The notes beneath the pieces are model-generated. The model had not been told where the DNA came from, did not search any database, and saw nothing but the letters and a program-made list of their open reading frames with translations. Below are positions 25,139 to 34,119 of a stretch of DNA of 64,000 bases, in pieces (position 1 is the first letter of the stretch; every line of letters begins with the position of its first letter). The DNA comes from Mesorhizobium sp. B2-4-3 (GTDB taxonomy: Bacteria; Pseudomonadota; Alphaproteobacteria; Rhizobiales; Rhizobiaceae). The translations under genes were made by a program, and so were the position numbers. The stretch spans positions 1-64,000 of the forward strand of contig NZ_VFVL01000012.1 of NCBI RefSeq assembly GCF_006442815.1. Direction: 5' to 3'.

Positions 25139-25624
25139 TCAAGCGCCCTTGCGCTTGATGCCGATCGAGCGGCCGGCGCGCTCGGGCATCGGCAGCGCCG
25201 CATGAGCCGCGCGCATGGCCTCCAACTTGGCCATCACGTCGGCGGGGAAGGGGGCGACCTTGGGTCCGTCCATGTCGACATGCAGCGACAGCGTTTCGGA
25301 CGTGGCGGCGAGCCAGCCGTCGACATGGCGGATTTCCTGATAGGTTCTCAACCGCTTGTCGTCATGATCGATGAGCTGGAACGAGACCTTGACCGTGTCG
25401 TGGAGATGCAGCTCGCGTACGTAGCAGACATGGACTTCCGCGGTGTAGACGCTGAGGCGGCGCTCCTTGGTATAGCTCGAGTCCACTCCCATCATTTCGA
25501 ACGCTTCGTCGGTGCCGCGGTCGAACAGCACGTTGTAAAAGGCCATGTTGAGGTGGCCGTTATAGTCGATCCAGTCCTTCTCGATCGCCAATGGGCGGGA
25601 AATGATGGGCGCGGGGATCGTCAT
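25139..25624 (-). CDS. Hotdog-fold acyl-CoA thioesterase
   Basis: A 161-aa hotdog protein. DWIDYNGHLNMAFYNVLFD (residues 17-35) is the 4HBT-like active-site segment with the catalytic-type Asp/Asn-Gly-His arrangement, followed by YTAEVHVCYVRELHLHDTV. The pattern resembles thioesterases linked to carnitine or betaine metabolism (betainyl-CoA thioesterase), but no carnitine genes are adjacent, so the acyl group is uncertain. The gene begins 21 bp after the membrane-protein stop on the same strand, suggesting co-transcription. Confidence 0.8.
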   Translation of the reverse strand: MTIPAPIISRPLAIEKDWIDYNGHLNMAFYNVLFDRGTDEAFEMMGVDSSYTKERRLSVYTAEVHVCYVRELHLHDTVKVSFQLIDHDDKRLRTYQEIRHVDGWLAATSETLSLHVDMDGPKVAPFPADVMAKLEAMRAAHAALPMPERAGRSIGIKRKGA

Positions 25625-25645
25625 CTGGTTTCCTTAATCTCTGGG

Positions 25646-26434
25646 CTATGGTTCTCGCGGCAGAAGTCTTGACGCATCTATGAGCACTGCGGCCCCAAGC
25701 GGGAACACGAGCAATGCAAGAACCTTCAGCAAGGCAGCTGCGAAAATCGTCAAATCATCGCCTCTCGCATAACAACTTGCCTGCATCGCGCACCACCATT
25801 TCGCCTTTGGGGCCGCCTCGAACTCATCAAAGCCCCAGTAGGCAGCGAGTGCCACGTAAACCGCAAAAACCGTAGAGAAGCATACAAACAGCACCGAATG
25901 CCGTTTGAGCTGTCTCGATGTATAGATTTCTGTACGTTCGGCCTTTGGCATTCTCACCAGATAGACTGCATAGGCGGCGAGATTCAAAAATCCCGCAAGC
26001 ATGAATGAGGCAACAATCGACTGGGTTTTGAACAACACTTCAGGGGAAAGTGGCGGGTCCATGTTAGTCGCATATTTGGCGACAACTGGAATGAGGCTCG
26101 CTGCTTTTTGCGATAGCACCAGTCCCAGTTCGCCAACGAAGCCAACCCCTGGCTGTGCATAAGTGATCGAGGTAGAGAAAGCTCCTGCAATCAAAAAGCT
26201 TGTTCCCACGAAGGCGGCTAGATACCAGAAATTTCGTTGCACATAAGGTCCCAGGACCATGCGCGTTCGCGGGTCTCGCGCTCGAGCTGCCGCCCCTATC
26301 GCGCCTACGAATACCATCAGAACCACGAATCCTGCCCAAACGATCCGGCTTTGCTGAGATGCGGACTTCACAGCCCAAGCCGGCAACAGAGTGACAAGGA
26401 ACGCAAGGCCGCCTATCCATCCAGCGTGCTTCAT
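25646..26434 (-). CDS. Unknown multi-pass membrane protein, lower G+C than neighbours
   Basis: A 262-aa protein (MKHAGWIGGLAFLVTLLPAW...) with about six hydrophobic segments: residues 5-22, 30-50, 70-90, 130-155, 180-205 and 230-255. I do not recognise a family. The ATG at 26434 is chosen because the longer in-frame reading to 26959 runs antisense through the FAD-dehydrogenase gene. Some 60-bp stretches are near 48% G+C, well below the surrounding sequence, which hints at a different origin. It probably forms an operon with the downstream thioesterase. Confidence 0.65.
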   Translation of the reverse strand: MKHAGWIGGLAFLVTLLPAWAVKSASQQSRIVWAGFVVLMVFVGAIGAAARARDPRTRMVLGPYVQRNFWYLAAFVGTSFLIAGAFSTSITYAQPGVGFVGELGLVLSQKAASLIPVVAKYATNMDPPLSPEVLFKTQSIVASFMLAGFLNLAAYAVYLVRMPKAERTEIYTSRQLKRHSVLFVCFSTVFAVYVALAAYWGFDEFEAAPKAKWWCAMQASCYARGDDLTIFAAALLKVLALLVFPLGAAVLIDASRLLPREP

Positions 26435-26560
26435 ATCAGACCCCGCCCGGCATGGTTTGCGCCCAGAGCCCCTGGTTCCGTCGATAGTCAATGAAATTGA
26501 TACAGCAAGTAGCATAGAGCCGCTTGGGCATGTAAGGCTGGTCCATTCGCGGAGGAATTC

Positions 26561-27976
26561 ATGGCTTTGAGCGACCTCAACCCCGTCGAACGCAACGAGG
26601 AAGGCATCGCCGCGGTGCTCGGCATCCTCAAGCAGCGCTTCGGCGAGCGCTTCCAGACCGGCGAGGCGATTCGCGGCCAGCACGCGCACACCACCACCTA
26701 TATCCCGACCCAGGCGCCCGACGGCGTCGCTTTCGTCGAGACGACCGCGGACGTGCAAGAGATCGTGCGCGCCTGCGCTGTCCACCGCGTGCCGGTCATC
26801 GCCTTCGGCGTCGGCTCCTCGCTCGAGGGCCACACCAACGCGCCGGGCGGCGGCATTTCCATCGACACCTCGCGCATGAACCGGATCCTCGCCGTCAATC
26901 CGCAAGACCTCGACTGCACCGTCGAGCCCGGGGTGACGCGCGAGGACCTCAACCGGCATTTGCGCGACACCGGCCTGTTCTTCCCGATCGATCCTGGCGC
27001 CAATGCCTCGCTGGGCGGCATGGCGGCGACCAGGGCTTCCGGCACCAACGCGGTGCGCTACGGCACCATGCGCGAAAACGTGCTGTCGCTGACCGCCGTC
27101 ATGGCCGACGGCGAGACGGTGACGACCGGCAAGCGAGCGAAGAAAAGCTCGGCCGGCTACGACCTGACGCGGCTTTTGGTCGGTTCGGAAGGCACGCTCG
27201 GCGTCATCACCTCGCTGACGCTGAGGCTCCAGGGCATTCCGCAGGCGATCTCAGGCGGCGTCTGCCCGTTTCCAAGCTTGGAAGCGGCCTGCAACACGGT
27301 GATCGCGACCATCCAGATGGGCATCCCGGTGGCGCGCATCGAGCTGGTCAACGCCCTGCAGATGCGGGCGATGAAGAATTATTCCAAGCTCGACTACCCG
27401 GAAAGCCCATGCCTGTTCGTCGAATTCCACGGCAGCGACGCCGGTGTTGCCGAGCAGGCCGAGATGTTCGGCATGATCGCCGAGGAGAATGGAGGGGGGC
27501 CGTTCCTGTGGACCAGCGTCGCGGAGGAGCGGACAAAACTCTGGAAGGCGCGGCACGACGCCTATTGGTCGTCGCTGACGCTGCGCCCCGGCGCCAAGGG
27601 GCTGTCGACCGACGTCTGCGTGCCGATCTCGCGGCTTGCCGAATGCGTCACCGAGACCGAGGCGGATATTGCCGAGATGGGGCTGGTAGCACCCATCGTC
27701 GGCCATGCCGGCGACGGCAATTTCCATGTGCTGGTGCTGATGGATGTCGACAATCCTGAAGAGATCGCGCTCGCCGAGAAATTCGTCGCCCGGCTCAACA
27801 TGCGCGCGATCGCCATGGAAGGCACCTGCACCGGCGAGCACGGCATCGGCCAAGGCAAGGTCGGCTTCCTGCGGCACGAACTCGGCCATGGCGTCGATGT
27901 CATGCGCACGATCAAGCAGGCTCTCGATCCGCTGAACATCATGAACCCGGGCAAGATCCTGCCCGCGGCGGGCTGA
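26561..27976 (+). CDS. FAD-binding D-lactate/glycolate dehydrogenase-type oxidoreductase
   Basis: A 471-aa flavoprotein of the GlcD/Dld group: the FAD-binding PCMH domain shows FGVGSSLEGH (residues 85-94), DPGANASLGGMAATRASGTN and YDLTRLLVGSEGTLGVIT; the C-terminal FAD-oxidase domain shows HAGDGNFH and GTCTGEHGIGQGK, with conserved histidines. It most resembles cytochrome-linked D-lactate dehydrogenases that oxidise D-2-hydroxyacids to 2-oxoacids. A perfect GGAGGAATTC precedes the ATG. It converges with the Dyp peroxidase, with only 15 bp between stops. Confidence 0.9.
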   Translation: MALSDLNPVERNEEGIAAVLGILKQRFGERFQTGEAIRGQHAHTTTYIPTQAPDGVAFVETTADVQEIVRACAVHRVPVIAFGVGSSLEGHTNAPGGGISIDTSRMNRILAVNPQDLDCTVEPGVTREDLNRHLRDTGLFFPIDPGANASLGGMAATRASGTNAVRYGTMRENVLSLTAVMADGETVTTGKRAKKSSAGYDLTRLLVGSEGTLGVITSLTLRLQGIPQAISGGVCPFPSLEAACNTVIATIQMGIPVARIELVNALQMRAMKNYSKLDYPESPCLFVEFHGSDAGVAEQAEMFGMIAEENGGGPFLWTSVAEERTKLWKARHDAYWSSLTLRPGAKGLSTDVCVPISRLAECVTETEADIAEMGLVAPIVGHAGDGNFHVLVLMDVDNPEEIALAEKFVARLNMRAIAMEGTCTGEHGIGQGKVGFLRHELGHGVDVMRTIKQALDPLNIMNPGKILPAAG

Positions 27977-27991
27977 TCCGCTGGCCGGCGG

Positions 27992-28960
27992 CTATCCTCC
28001 CACGCCTTCGGCCAGCTTCTGCAGCATGGGCCGTGTCGGCGCGAAGAAGGTCGTGCCGGTATGCGGCGTCGAGAAGTCGAGCAGCCGGTCGTAAGCGCCT
28101 GGCGGTTCGCCGACATACATGCGCTGCAGCATCTTCTCGATCACCCACAGATAGCGCGTATAACCGATGAAATAGGTGCCGAACTCGTTTTGTCCCGGGC
28201 GGCCGAACGGCATGTTGTCGCGCAGGATGTCGTATTCGTTGCCGGCGTCGTCCTCGATCGTGGCCAGTGACTTGTGCGACTTTCGCGGCTTGTCGTCGTC
28301 ATCGATCTCGATGTTGTCGATCTTGGTGCGGCCGATGATCTCTTCCTGGATATGCGTCGGCGTTTTGCCCCAGGCGGCCATGTCGTGCAGGTATTTCTGC
28401 ACGACGACATAGCTGCCGCCGGCAAAGTCGCCGTCCTCGTCGCTGACCAAGGCGGAGGCGGGCAGGTCGAGGCCGGTCGGATTGGCTGTGCCGTCGACAA
28501 AGCCGAGCAGGTCGCGCGCGTCGAAATAGCGGAAGCCGGACACCTCGTCGGCGACGGTCACGCTGGCGCCAAGACTGTTCAGCAGGATGCGCTCGAGCTC
28601 GAAGCACATGTCGGGCCGCTCGGCGCGGATATGGAAGAGCAGATCGCCCGGCGTCGAGGGCGCCGAATGCGCCGAGCCCTCGATCGGCGCGAAGGGTTTC
28701 AGCTCGCGCGGCCGCCGGCCGGGCGACAGACGGTTCCAGAGCACCGCGCCGATGCCGGCGATGCAGGACAGGCGGCCCGACAGGTCCCGGAAGCCGACAT
28801 TCTTGACGAGGTCGTCGAGCTCGCCCAGCACCGAAGCGACGGTCGACAGCGCGGTCTTGTCGCCGGCGACCGTGACGACCAGGAAAATCGCGGCTTGCGA
28901 CAGCGGCGCGTCGACGCTCTGCGCGTCGATCGGCACTCTGTCCCAGTTCTTGCCTGACAT
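27992..28960 (-). CDS. Dyp-type heme peroxidase
   Basis: A 322-aa dye-decolourising peroxidase. The GFVDGTANP motif carries the distal catalytic Asp; a conserved Arg is in ILRDNMPFG, and the proximal heme His is probably in RKSHKSL (about residues 227-233). There is no signal peptide or Tat motif, so this is a cytosolic class P/YfeX-like or encapsulin-cargo-like enzyme, although no encapsulin gene is nearby. ATG 28960, with ACGGAG upstream, is preferred to the GTG three codons earlier. It uses H2O2 to oxidise aromatic or other substrates. Confidence 0.9.
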   Translation of the reverse strand: MSGKNWDRVPIDAQSVDAPLSQAAIFLVVTVAGDKTALSTVASVLGELDDLVKNVGFRDLSGRLSCIAGIGAVLWNRLSPGRRPRELKPFAPIEGSAHSAPSTPGDLLFHIRAERPDMCFELERILLNSLGASVTVADEVSGFRYFDARDLLGFVDGTANPTGLDLPASALVSDEDGDFAGGSYVVVQKYLHDMAAWGKTPTHIQEEIIGRTKIDNIEIDDDDKPRKSHKSLATIEDDAGNEYDILRDNMPFGRPGQNEFGTYFIGYTRYLWVIEKMLQRMYVGEPPGAYDRLLDFSTPHTGTTFFAPTRPMLQKLAEGVGG

Positions 28961-29155
28961 CGGGAACACTCCGTGTTGGGTTCAGATTCATGGCGGCCAA
29001 GGACGCGGCCGGAAGGGCAGGGATTTGCAAAAGAGATATCGCGACCGCGAGCGATCACGCAACTGGAGACGTTGGCGGCTGTCGCACGCTGAATTGCCTC
29101 TTTATCGACACGCGGATGCGGGTAGAGTGCGGCTGACTTTCAACCCGGGAAACAG

Positions 29156-32100
29156 ATGCTCGCCCGCCTGTTCGTGATCTTCGGTGGCCTGTTCGTGCTG
29201 GTGCTCTTTGCGGCACTGGTGGTGCCGTATTTCATCGACTGGACGGGTTACCGGGGCGATTTCGAGCGCGAGGCGAGCGCCGTCCTCGGCCGCAAGGTGA
29301 CGGTGAAGGGCGATGCGACGGCGAGGCTGTTGCCGTTTCCGTCGGTGACCTTCTCCAATGTCGAGGTGGCGGGGGGGCCGGAAGGCCAGCCGGCGATGAC
29401 GGTCGAGACCTTTTCCATGGATGCCGAGCTCGCGCCATTCCTGCGCGGCGAGGTGCTGATCTTCGACATGCGGCTGGTGCATCCGAAAGCCACCATCAAT
29501 GTCGCCGGCGACGGCATCGTCGACTGGACGCTCCGGCCCTCGACGCCCCTCGACCCAGGCCAGATCGCGATCGAGAAGCTGTCGGTAACCGAAGGGCAGA
29601 TCGAATTGCGCCACGCCGCCGGCGGACGCAGCCATCTGATCTCGGAGATCAACTCGACCATTTCGGCCAAGGCGCTCACCGGCCCATGGCGCATGGACGG
29701 AACGCTGCGCTTCGACGGCCTGCGCACCGATGTCTCGGCTTCGACCGGCAAGGTGGAACCGGACGGCCAGATGCGGCTCAGGCTGAAAGCGGATCCCGAT
29801 GCCTATCCGCTGATCGTCGAAACCGACGGCAATGCCGGCATCGTCAAGGGCGCCGCGGTCTATTCCGGCCAGTTCAAGATTTCGGGTGACGACAAGAATT
29901 CGGCCGAGTTGCGCGGCAACGAGGGCCAGCCGGTCAAGATCAGCACCGGCAAGCCCGACCCAGGCTTCCGGCTGAACGGCAAGTTCGCGCTCGACCACCA
30001 GAAGCTCAATTTCGACGAGTTCCGCTTCGAGACCGGGCCGCTCGATAATCCCTATACCGCCGACGGCAAGGCATCGGTCGATCTCGGCCTGAAGCCGCAT
30101 TTCTCGGTCGAGGCCAGCGGCGCGCAGGTGCAGTTCGACGAGGCCGTCGGCGGGGCCGCCGGCGCCGGCTTCACGCTCGACCAGCGGATCGCGGCATTCG
30201 AGCGGACGCTGCAGCACATGCCGAAGCCTACGATACCGGGCACGGTCGAGGTCAGGCTGCCGGCGGTGGTGGCGGGCGACACGACGGTGCGCGACGTGCG
30301 GCTGTCGGCCGAGCCGGTCGAAGGGGGCTGGTCGGTGAAGTCGCTCGCCGCGACGCTGCCGGGCCGCACGACGCTCGAAGCCGACGGCATGTTGAGCGTG
30401 GAAGACCATTTCGGCTTCACCGGCTCGTTGCTGCTGGCCGTCGGACAGCCTTCCGGCTTTGCCGCCTGGCTGTCGAAGGATGTCGACGAGGCGATCCGCC
30501 GGCTGCCCGCGGCAGGCTTCAAGGCCAAGGTCGATCTCAGCGAGAACCGGCAGTCCTTCAGCGATCTCGAGCTCATACTCGGCAAGGCGAAGTTTGCCGG
30601 CAGCATCGATTCCAGCCAGCCGGATGGCGCCAGGCCGTCGGTGCTGATGCGGCTGACGGGCGGCGAGATGGACCTGGACGGGCTCGCGGCGTTCGCCTCG
30701 ATCTTCATCAGCGACAAGGGCGCCAACCGGTTTTCGGATCGCGATCTCGATTTCCAGATCAAGGCGGGGCCAGTCAGCGCCGCCGGGCTCAGCGCCGACA
30801 CCGTCGACACGGCGCTGCGGCTGCGCGAGGGCCTGCTAGAGATCGACCGGCTTTCGATCGGCGGCCTGGCCGGCGCCTCGATCAGCGCCACGGGCCGGGT
30901 CAAGGATTTCCCGCAGAGCCCGACCGGCAAGCTCAACGCCTCGGTGGTGGCGGTGGACCTCAAGCCGCTGATCGATGTCGCGGCGCAGCACTATCCCGAC
31001 AATGGCGTGCTCAAAGGCCTGGCCAGCCGCGCGGCGGCCTATCCCGAACTGTTCCAGGACGCGCGCATCGATCTCTTGACCAGCGCCGCCGACAATGGCG
31101 ACGGCACCACGGGCCTGGCGCTCTCAGCCCAGGGCAAGGCCGGCGGCTCGGCCTTCTCGGCGTCGCTTTCCGGCAAGGGGACCGCGGACAAGCTCTCCGA
31201 GGCGCCGGTGTCGATCACCTTCAACGCCCGCAACGACGATGCCACAACGCTGCTTGCGCTTTACGGCCTGCCGGCGTTGCCGCTCGGCATGCTCGGCCAC
31301 GCCAACACCGACGTCTCGGCGAAGGGCTCGGTCGCCGGCGGCCTCGCGACCAGCTTCAACCTGACAGCCGATGATTTCAGGGCAGGCTTCGACGGAACAG
31401 TCGCCTCGACGGCGCAAGGCCCCATCGCCAAGGGCAAGGTCAGTCTCGATGCCGCGGATATCGAGCCGTGGCTGATGACGACGGGCGTAGGCCTGCCCGG
31501 CATGGGAACGGGCACGTCGACATCGCTGGCGGCCGATGCCGATTTCGGCAATGGGCTCCTGGTGCTGAGCGGCCTCACCGGTTCGATCAACAAGGCGCCG
31601 GTGTCCGGCGACATCAACATCGACGCCAAGGATGGGCTGCCGCATCTTGCCGGGGCGCTGGCGCTCGACGAGCTCGACCTCGATCCGCTGGCGGTCTCGC
31701 TGTTCGGCGACCAGTCCTTCGCGCCCGCCAAGGGCGGATGGCCGACCACGCCGTTCAGCCAGAAGTCGACGCTGCCGTTCAACGCAGATCTCGACCTCAA
31801 CACCTCGGCGCTCGCGGTCGGGCCCTTCGCCACGGCGCATGACGCTTCATTCTCGCTGAAGCTCGATCGCGAAGGCATCCACGTCTCCGACCTCAAGGCT
31901 AAGCTCTACGGCGGCGACCTGACCGGCCTGTTCGACCTGAAGAACACGGAGGGCACCGGCCTGTTCTCCGGCCAGATGAGGCTGGCCGGCAGCGATCTTT
32001 CCGCGGTTCTGCCCGGCGCCGGTATCGGCGGCAGCGGCGATCTTTCGGCGGCGCTGTCGACCAGCGGCAAATCCGTCGACGCCATGATTGCGGCCCTGTC

Positions 32101-33085
32101 CGGCTCCGGCACGGCGGCGCTGAAGGGATTGAAAGTGGACGGCATCAATCCGGACGGCTTTGGCGCCATCATCGCCAAGGCTGACACGATCGGGCGCGAT
32201 ATCGACACGGCCAAGACCGCGGAGTTCGCGCCGCAGATCGCCGGGACGGGCAGCTTCGCCGCCGGCGACACGGATACGGCCTTCACCGTTGCCAACGGCA
32301 CGTTGCGGGCGCCGCCGATCAGCCTCGACAATCCCGGCGCGACCTTGTCCGCCGACGTGACCGCCGATCTCAACACGAGCACCGTCACGGCAAAGGGCGC
32401 GCTGACCTATCGTCCCGGCGACGAGGCGCTGGTCGGTTCCGAGCCGGCCGTCAATTTCAGCCTGGCCGGTCCGCTCGGGGCGACCGCGCCCCAGTTCGAC
32501 AGTGGCCCTCTGGCGCAGTTCCTGACGCAGCGTGCGCTGGAGAAGGAACAGCAGCGGGTCGAGGCGATGCAGGCGGCGCTGCTGGAGAAGCAGCGCCTGC
32601 GGCGCGAAGTGCGCTACTACGCGGCGCTGCAGATGGAGCGCGACAAGGCGGCCGAGGAGTTGCGCCGACAAGAGGAAGAGGCGCGACAGAAGGCCGAGGC
32701 GGAAGCCAAGGCGAAAGCCGAAGCGGAAGCGCAGGCACAGGCGGAAGCCGAGGCAAAAGCCAAGGCCGACGAAGAGGCGAGGGTGAAGGCGGAAGCCGAG
32801 GCGAAGGCTCAGGCCGAGGCTGACGCCAAGGCGAAGGCCGATGCACAGGCGAAGGCCGAGGCCGAGCAGCGAGCCGCGGACGAGGCGGCCAAGGCGCAGG
32901 CCGAGGCCGATCGCAAGAAGGCGGAGCAGGCGAGGCTGGAAGCGGAGCGCAAGGCAGCCGCGCAAACGCGCAAGGTCGATGGGTCGCTGCCCGGCGTCAA
33001 TGATGGTTCGACTTCAGCGCCGGCGAAGCCGAAGGCCAACCCGTTCACGATCGACAATCTGCTGAAGTCGCTCGACGGCGGCTGA
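29156..33085 (+). CDS. AsmA-family protein with a long charged coiled-coil tail
   Basis: A 1309-aa protein. Residues 5-25 form a transmembrane anchor, followed by the AsmA N-terminal signature (YFIDWTGYRGDFEREASAVL, VTVKGDATARLLPFPSVTFS). The middle is a long beta-rich region with an AsmA C-terminal domain (about residues 900-1100) of the type now linked to lipid transport between membranes. The last about 170 residues are an Ala/Glu/Lys/Gln-rich predicted coiled coil (EAEAKAKAEAEAQAQAEAEA-like) and a Pro/Lys linker, unusual for AsmA and TolA-like. It is monocistronic, and a repeat follows 49 bp after the stop. Confidence 0.85.
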   Translation: MLARLFVIFGGLFVLVLFAALVVPYFIDWTGYRGDFEREASAVLGRKVTVKGDATARLLPFPSVTFSNVEVAGGPEGQPAMTVETFSMDAELAPFLRGEVLIFDMRLVHPKATINVAGDGIVDWTLRPSTPLDPGQIAIEKLSVTEGQIELRHAAGGRSHLISEINSTISAKALTGPWRMDGTLRFDGLRTDVSASTGKVEPDGQMRLRLKADPDAYPLIVETDGNAGIVKGAAVYSGQFKISGDDKNSAELRGNEGQPVKISTGKPDPGFRLNGKFALDHQKLNFDEFRFETGPLDNPYTADGKASVDLGLKPHFSVEASGAQVQFDEAVGGAAGAGFTLDQRIAAFERTLQHMPKPTIPGTVEVRLPAVVAGDTTVRDVRLSAEPVEGGWSVKSLAATLPGRTTLEADGMLSVEDHFGFTGSLLLAVGQPSGFAAWLSKDVDEAIRRLPAAGFKAKVDLSENRQSFSDLELILGKAKFAGSIDSSQPDGARPSVLMRLTGGEMDLDGLAAFASIFISDKGANRFSDRDLDFQIKAGPVSAAGLSADTVDTALRLREGLLEIDRLSIGGLAGASISATGRVKDFPQSPTGKLNASVVAVDLKPLIDVAAQHYPDNGVLKGLASRAAAYPELFQDARIDLLTSAADNGDGTTGLALSAQGKAGGSAFSASLSGKGTADKLSEAPVSITFNARNDDATTLLALYGLPALPLGMLGHANTDVSAKGSVAGGLATSFNLTADDFRAGFDGTVASTAQGPIAKGKVSLDAADIEPWLMTTGVGLPGMGTGTSTSLAADADFGNGLLVLSGLTGSINKAPVSGDINIDAKDGLPHLAGALALDELDLDPLAVSLFGDQSFAPAKGGWPTTPFSQKSTLPFNADLDLNTSALAVGPFATAHDASFSLKLDREGIHVSDLKAKLYGGDLTGLFDLKNTEGTGLFSGQMRLAGSDLSAVLPGAGIGGSGDLSAALSTSGKSVDAMIAALSGSGTAALKGLKVDGINPDGFGAIIAKADTIGRDIDTAKTAEFAPQIAGTGSFAAGDTDTAFTVANGTLRAPPISLDNPGATLSADVTADLNTSTVTAKGALTYRPGDEALVGSEPAVNFSLAGPLGATAPQFDSGPLAQFLTQRALEKEQQRVEAMQAALLEKQRLRREVRYYAALQMERDKAAEELRRQEEEARQKAEAEAKAKAEAEAQAQAEAEAKAKADEEARVKAEAEAKAQAEADAKAKADAQAKAEAEQRAADEAAKAQAEADRKKAEQARLEAERKAAAQTRKVDGSLPGVNDGSTSAPAKPKANPFTIDNLLKSLDGG

Positions 33086-33133
33086 GTTTCACGCTGCGCG
33101 TAGGGCGGAGCTAGTTCCCCAGCACACAGGGGA

Positions 33134-33422
33134 TTTGACCGGTCGGCTCTGTTTGCGTTGGCAGGTGGCATGCGTTGGAAATTGGCCGAAACGCCCATCG
33201 CGATCGTCATTCTAGGGCGGAGCAGGAGCGAAGCTCCGTCGCGAAGACCCTGGAATCCATGCCGTTACCTTCGCCAAGGCGTGCAACAGAGCAGAATTCT
33301 GCACCGCGGCAACGCTTCGAACTCACGGCATGGATTCTATGGTCTGCGCCGCGTCGCTTCGCTCCTTGCTCCGCCATAGAATGACGAGGTTGGGGCGGCT
33401 TCAACCAATCCCCGGCGTTTGC
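33134..33422 (-). repeat. Dispersed 290-bp palindromic repeat, copy 2 (inverted)
   Basis: The reverse complement of 18648-18940 with only scattered differences, including both flanks and the long imperfect hairpin (arms GTCATTCTAGGGCGGAGCAG at 33207 and CTCCGCCATAGAATGAC ending 33386). Boundaries are set by where similarity to copy 1 stops (GCAAACGCC at one end, ACCGGTCAAA at the other). It lies between the AsmA gene and the MarR stop. No coding capacity. Confidence 0.92.
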
Positions 33423-33519
33423 GCTGATTTCACGGAAATGAACGGGAAAATCTTGCGCCAAGACAAACGGCAACCTTTCAAAATCCCTGTGTCGGCGAAC
33501 CAGTTGAATATCTTAGCGC

Positions 33520-33948
33520 CTAGGATTCTCCGCGGCGCAAGAGCAGGCGCCGCAGCATCGGCTCGATGCGCGAAAGCTCGTCGAGATGCGCGGCCGACAA
33601 GTCGGCCAGGCGATCGTCGGCCAAAGGGGTGAGTTGCAGCAGCACACGTCGGTGATCGCCCTTGTCCTGATCGCGGATCACCAGGCCCGCCTCGGCAAGG
33701 CGGTTCACCAGTTCCACCGCGCTGTGATGGCGGATGCGCAGCCGCTCGGCAAGCTCGCCCACGGCCACCGGTCCGCCGCCGGGAAATCCCTTGATCGCCA
33801 GCAGCGCCTGGTGCTGGCGCGGCGTGAGGCCGGCCTCATTCGCCTGGACCTGGCTGAATTCGAGAAAGCGGCGGATCAGATAACGGAACTGCGACAGCCG
33901 CTGGTAGTCGGCCTGGCTGATGGCGGGGCGTGGTTTCGGCGGCGTCAT
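33520..33948 (-). CDS. MarR-family transcriptional regulator
   Basis: A 142-aa winged-helix regulator: LTPRQHQALLAIKGF, VAVGELAERLRIRHHSAVEL, then the wing QDKGDHRRVLLQLT with the conserved D-x-R-R. ATG 33948 is chosen because longer readings run antisense through the chloride channel gene. It diverges from the ClC gene, and a perfect 7-3-7 inverted repeat lies between the two starts, so it probably controls the channel and itself. The ligand is unknown. Confidence 0.88.
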   Translation of the reverse strand: MTPPKPRPAISQADYQRLSQFRYLIRRFLEFSQVQANEAGLTPRQHQALLAIKGFPGGGPVAVGELAERLRIRHHSAVELVNRLAEAGLVIRDQDKGDHRRVLLQLTPLADDRLADLSAAHLDELSRIEPMLRRLLLRRGES

Positions 33949-34047
33949 TTCCCGACTTATGGTCTTTTCCCGCAAAAGCTCAACCGGCCGCCGCGATCCC
34001 TGTCCAAAATGACGCGGTGCAGCGATCGAAAACAGCCTTGCGGATTT

Positions 34048-34064
34048 ATATCGTATTACGATAT
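34048..34064. promoter_or_regulatory. Candidate MarR operator
   Basis: ATATCGT (34048-34054), ATT, ACGATAT (34058-34064) is a perfect 17-bp inverted repeat in the 171-bp gap between the divergent marR-type and ClC genes. Size and AT-richness are typical of MarR sites. Confidence 0.7.
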
Positions 34065-34119
34065 TAGGCCGCCTGAAACCGGACGGCCTTGGCGCCGCCA
34101 GAAAGTTCAGGCTCCCAGA

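Noticed and set aside
27992..28960. Dyp peroxidase as encapsulin cargo
   Set aside because: No encapsulin shell gene is adjacent and no cargo-loading peptide is evident at the C-terminus.
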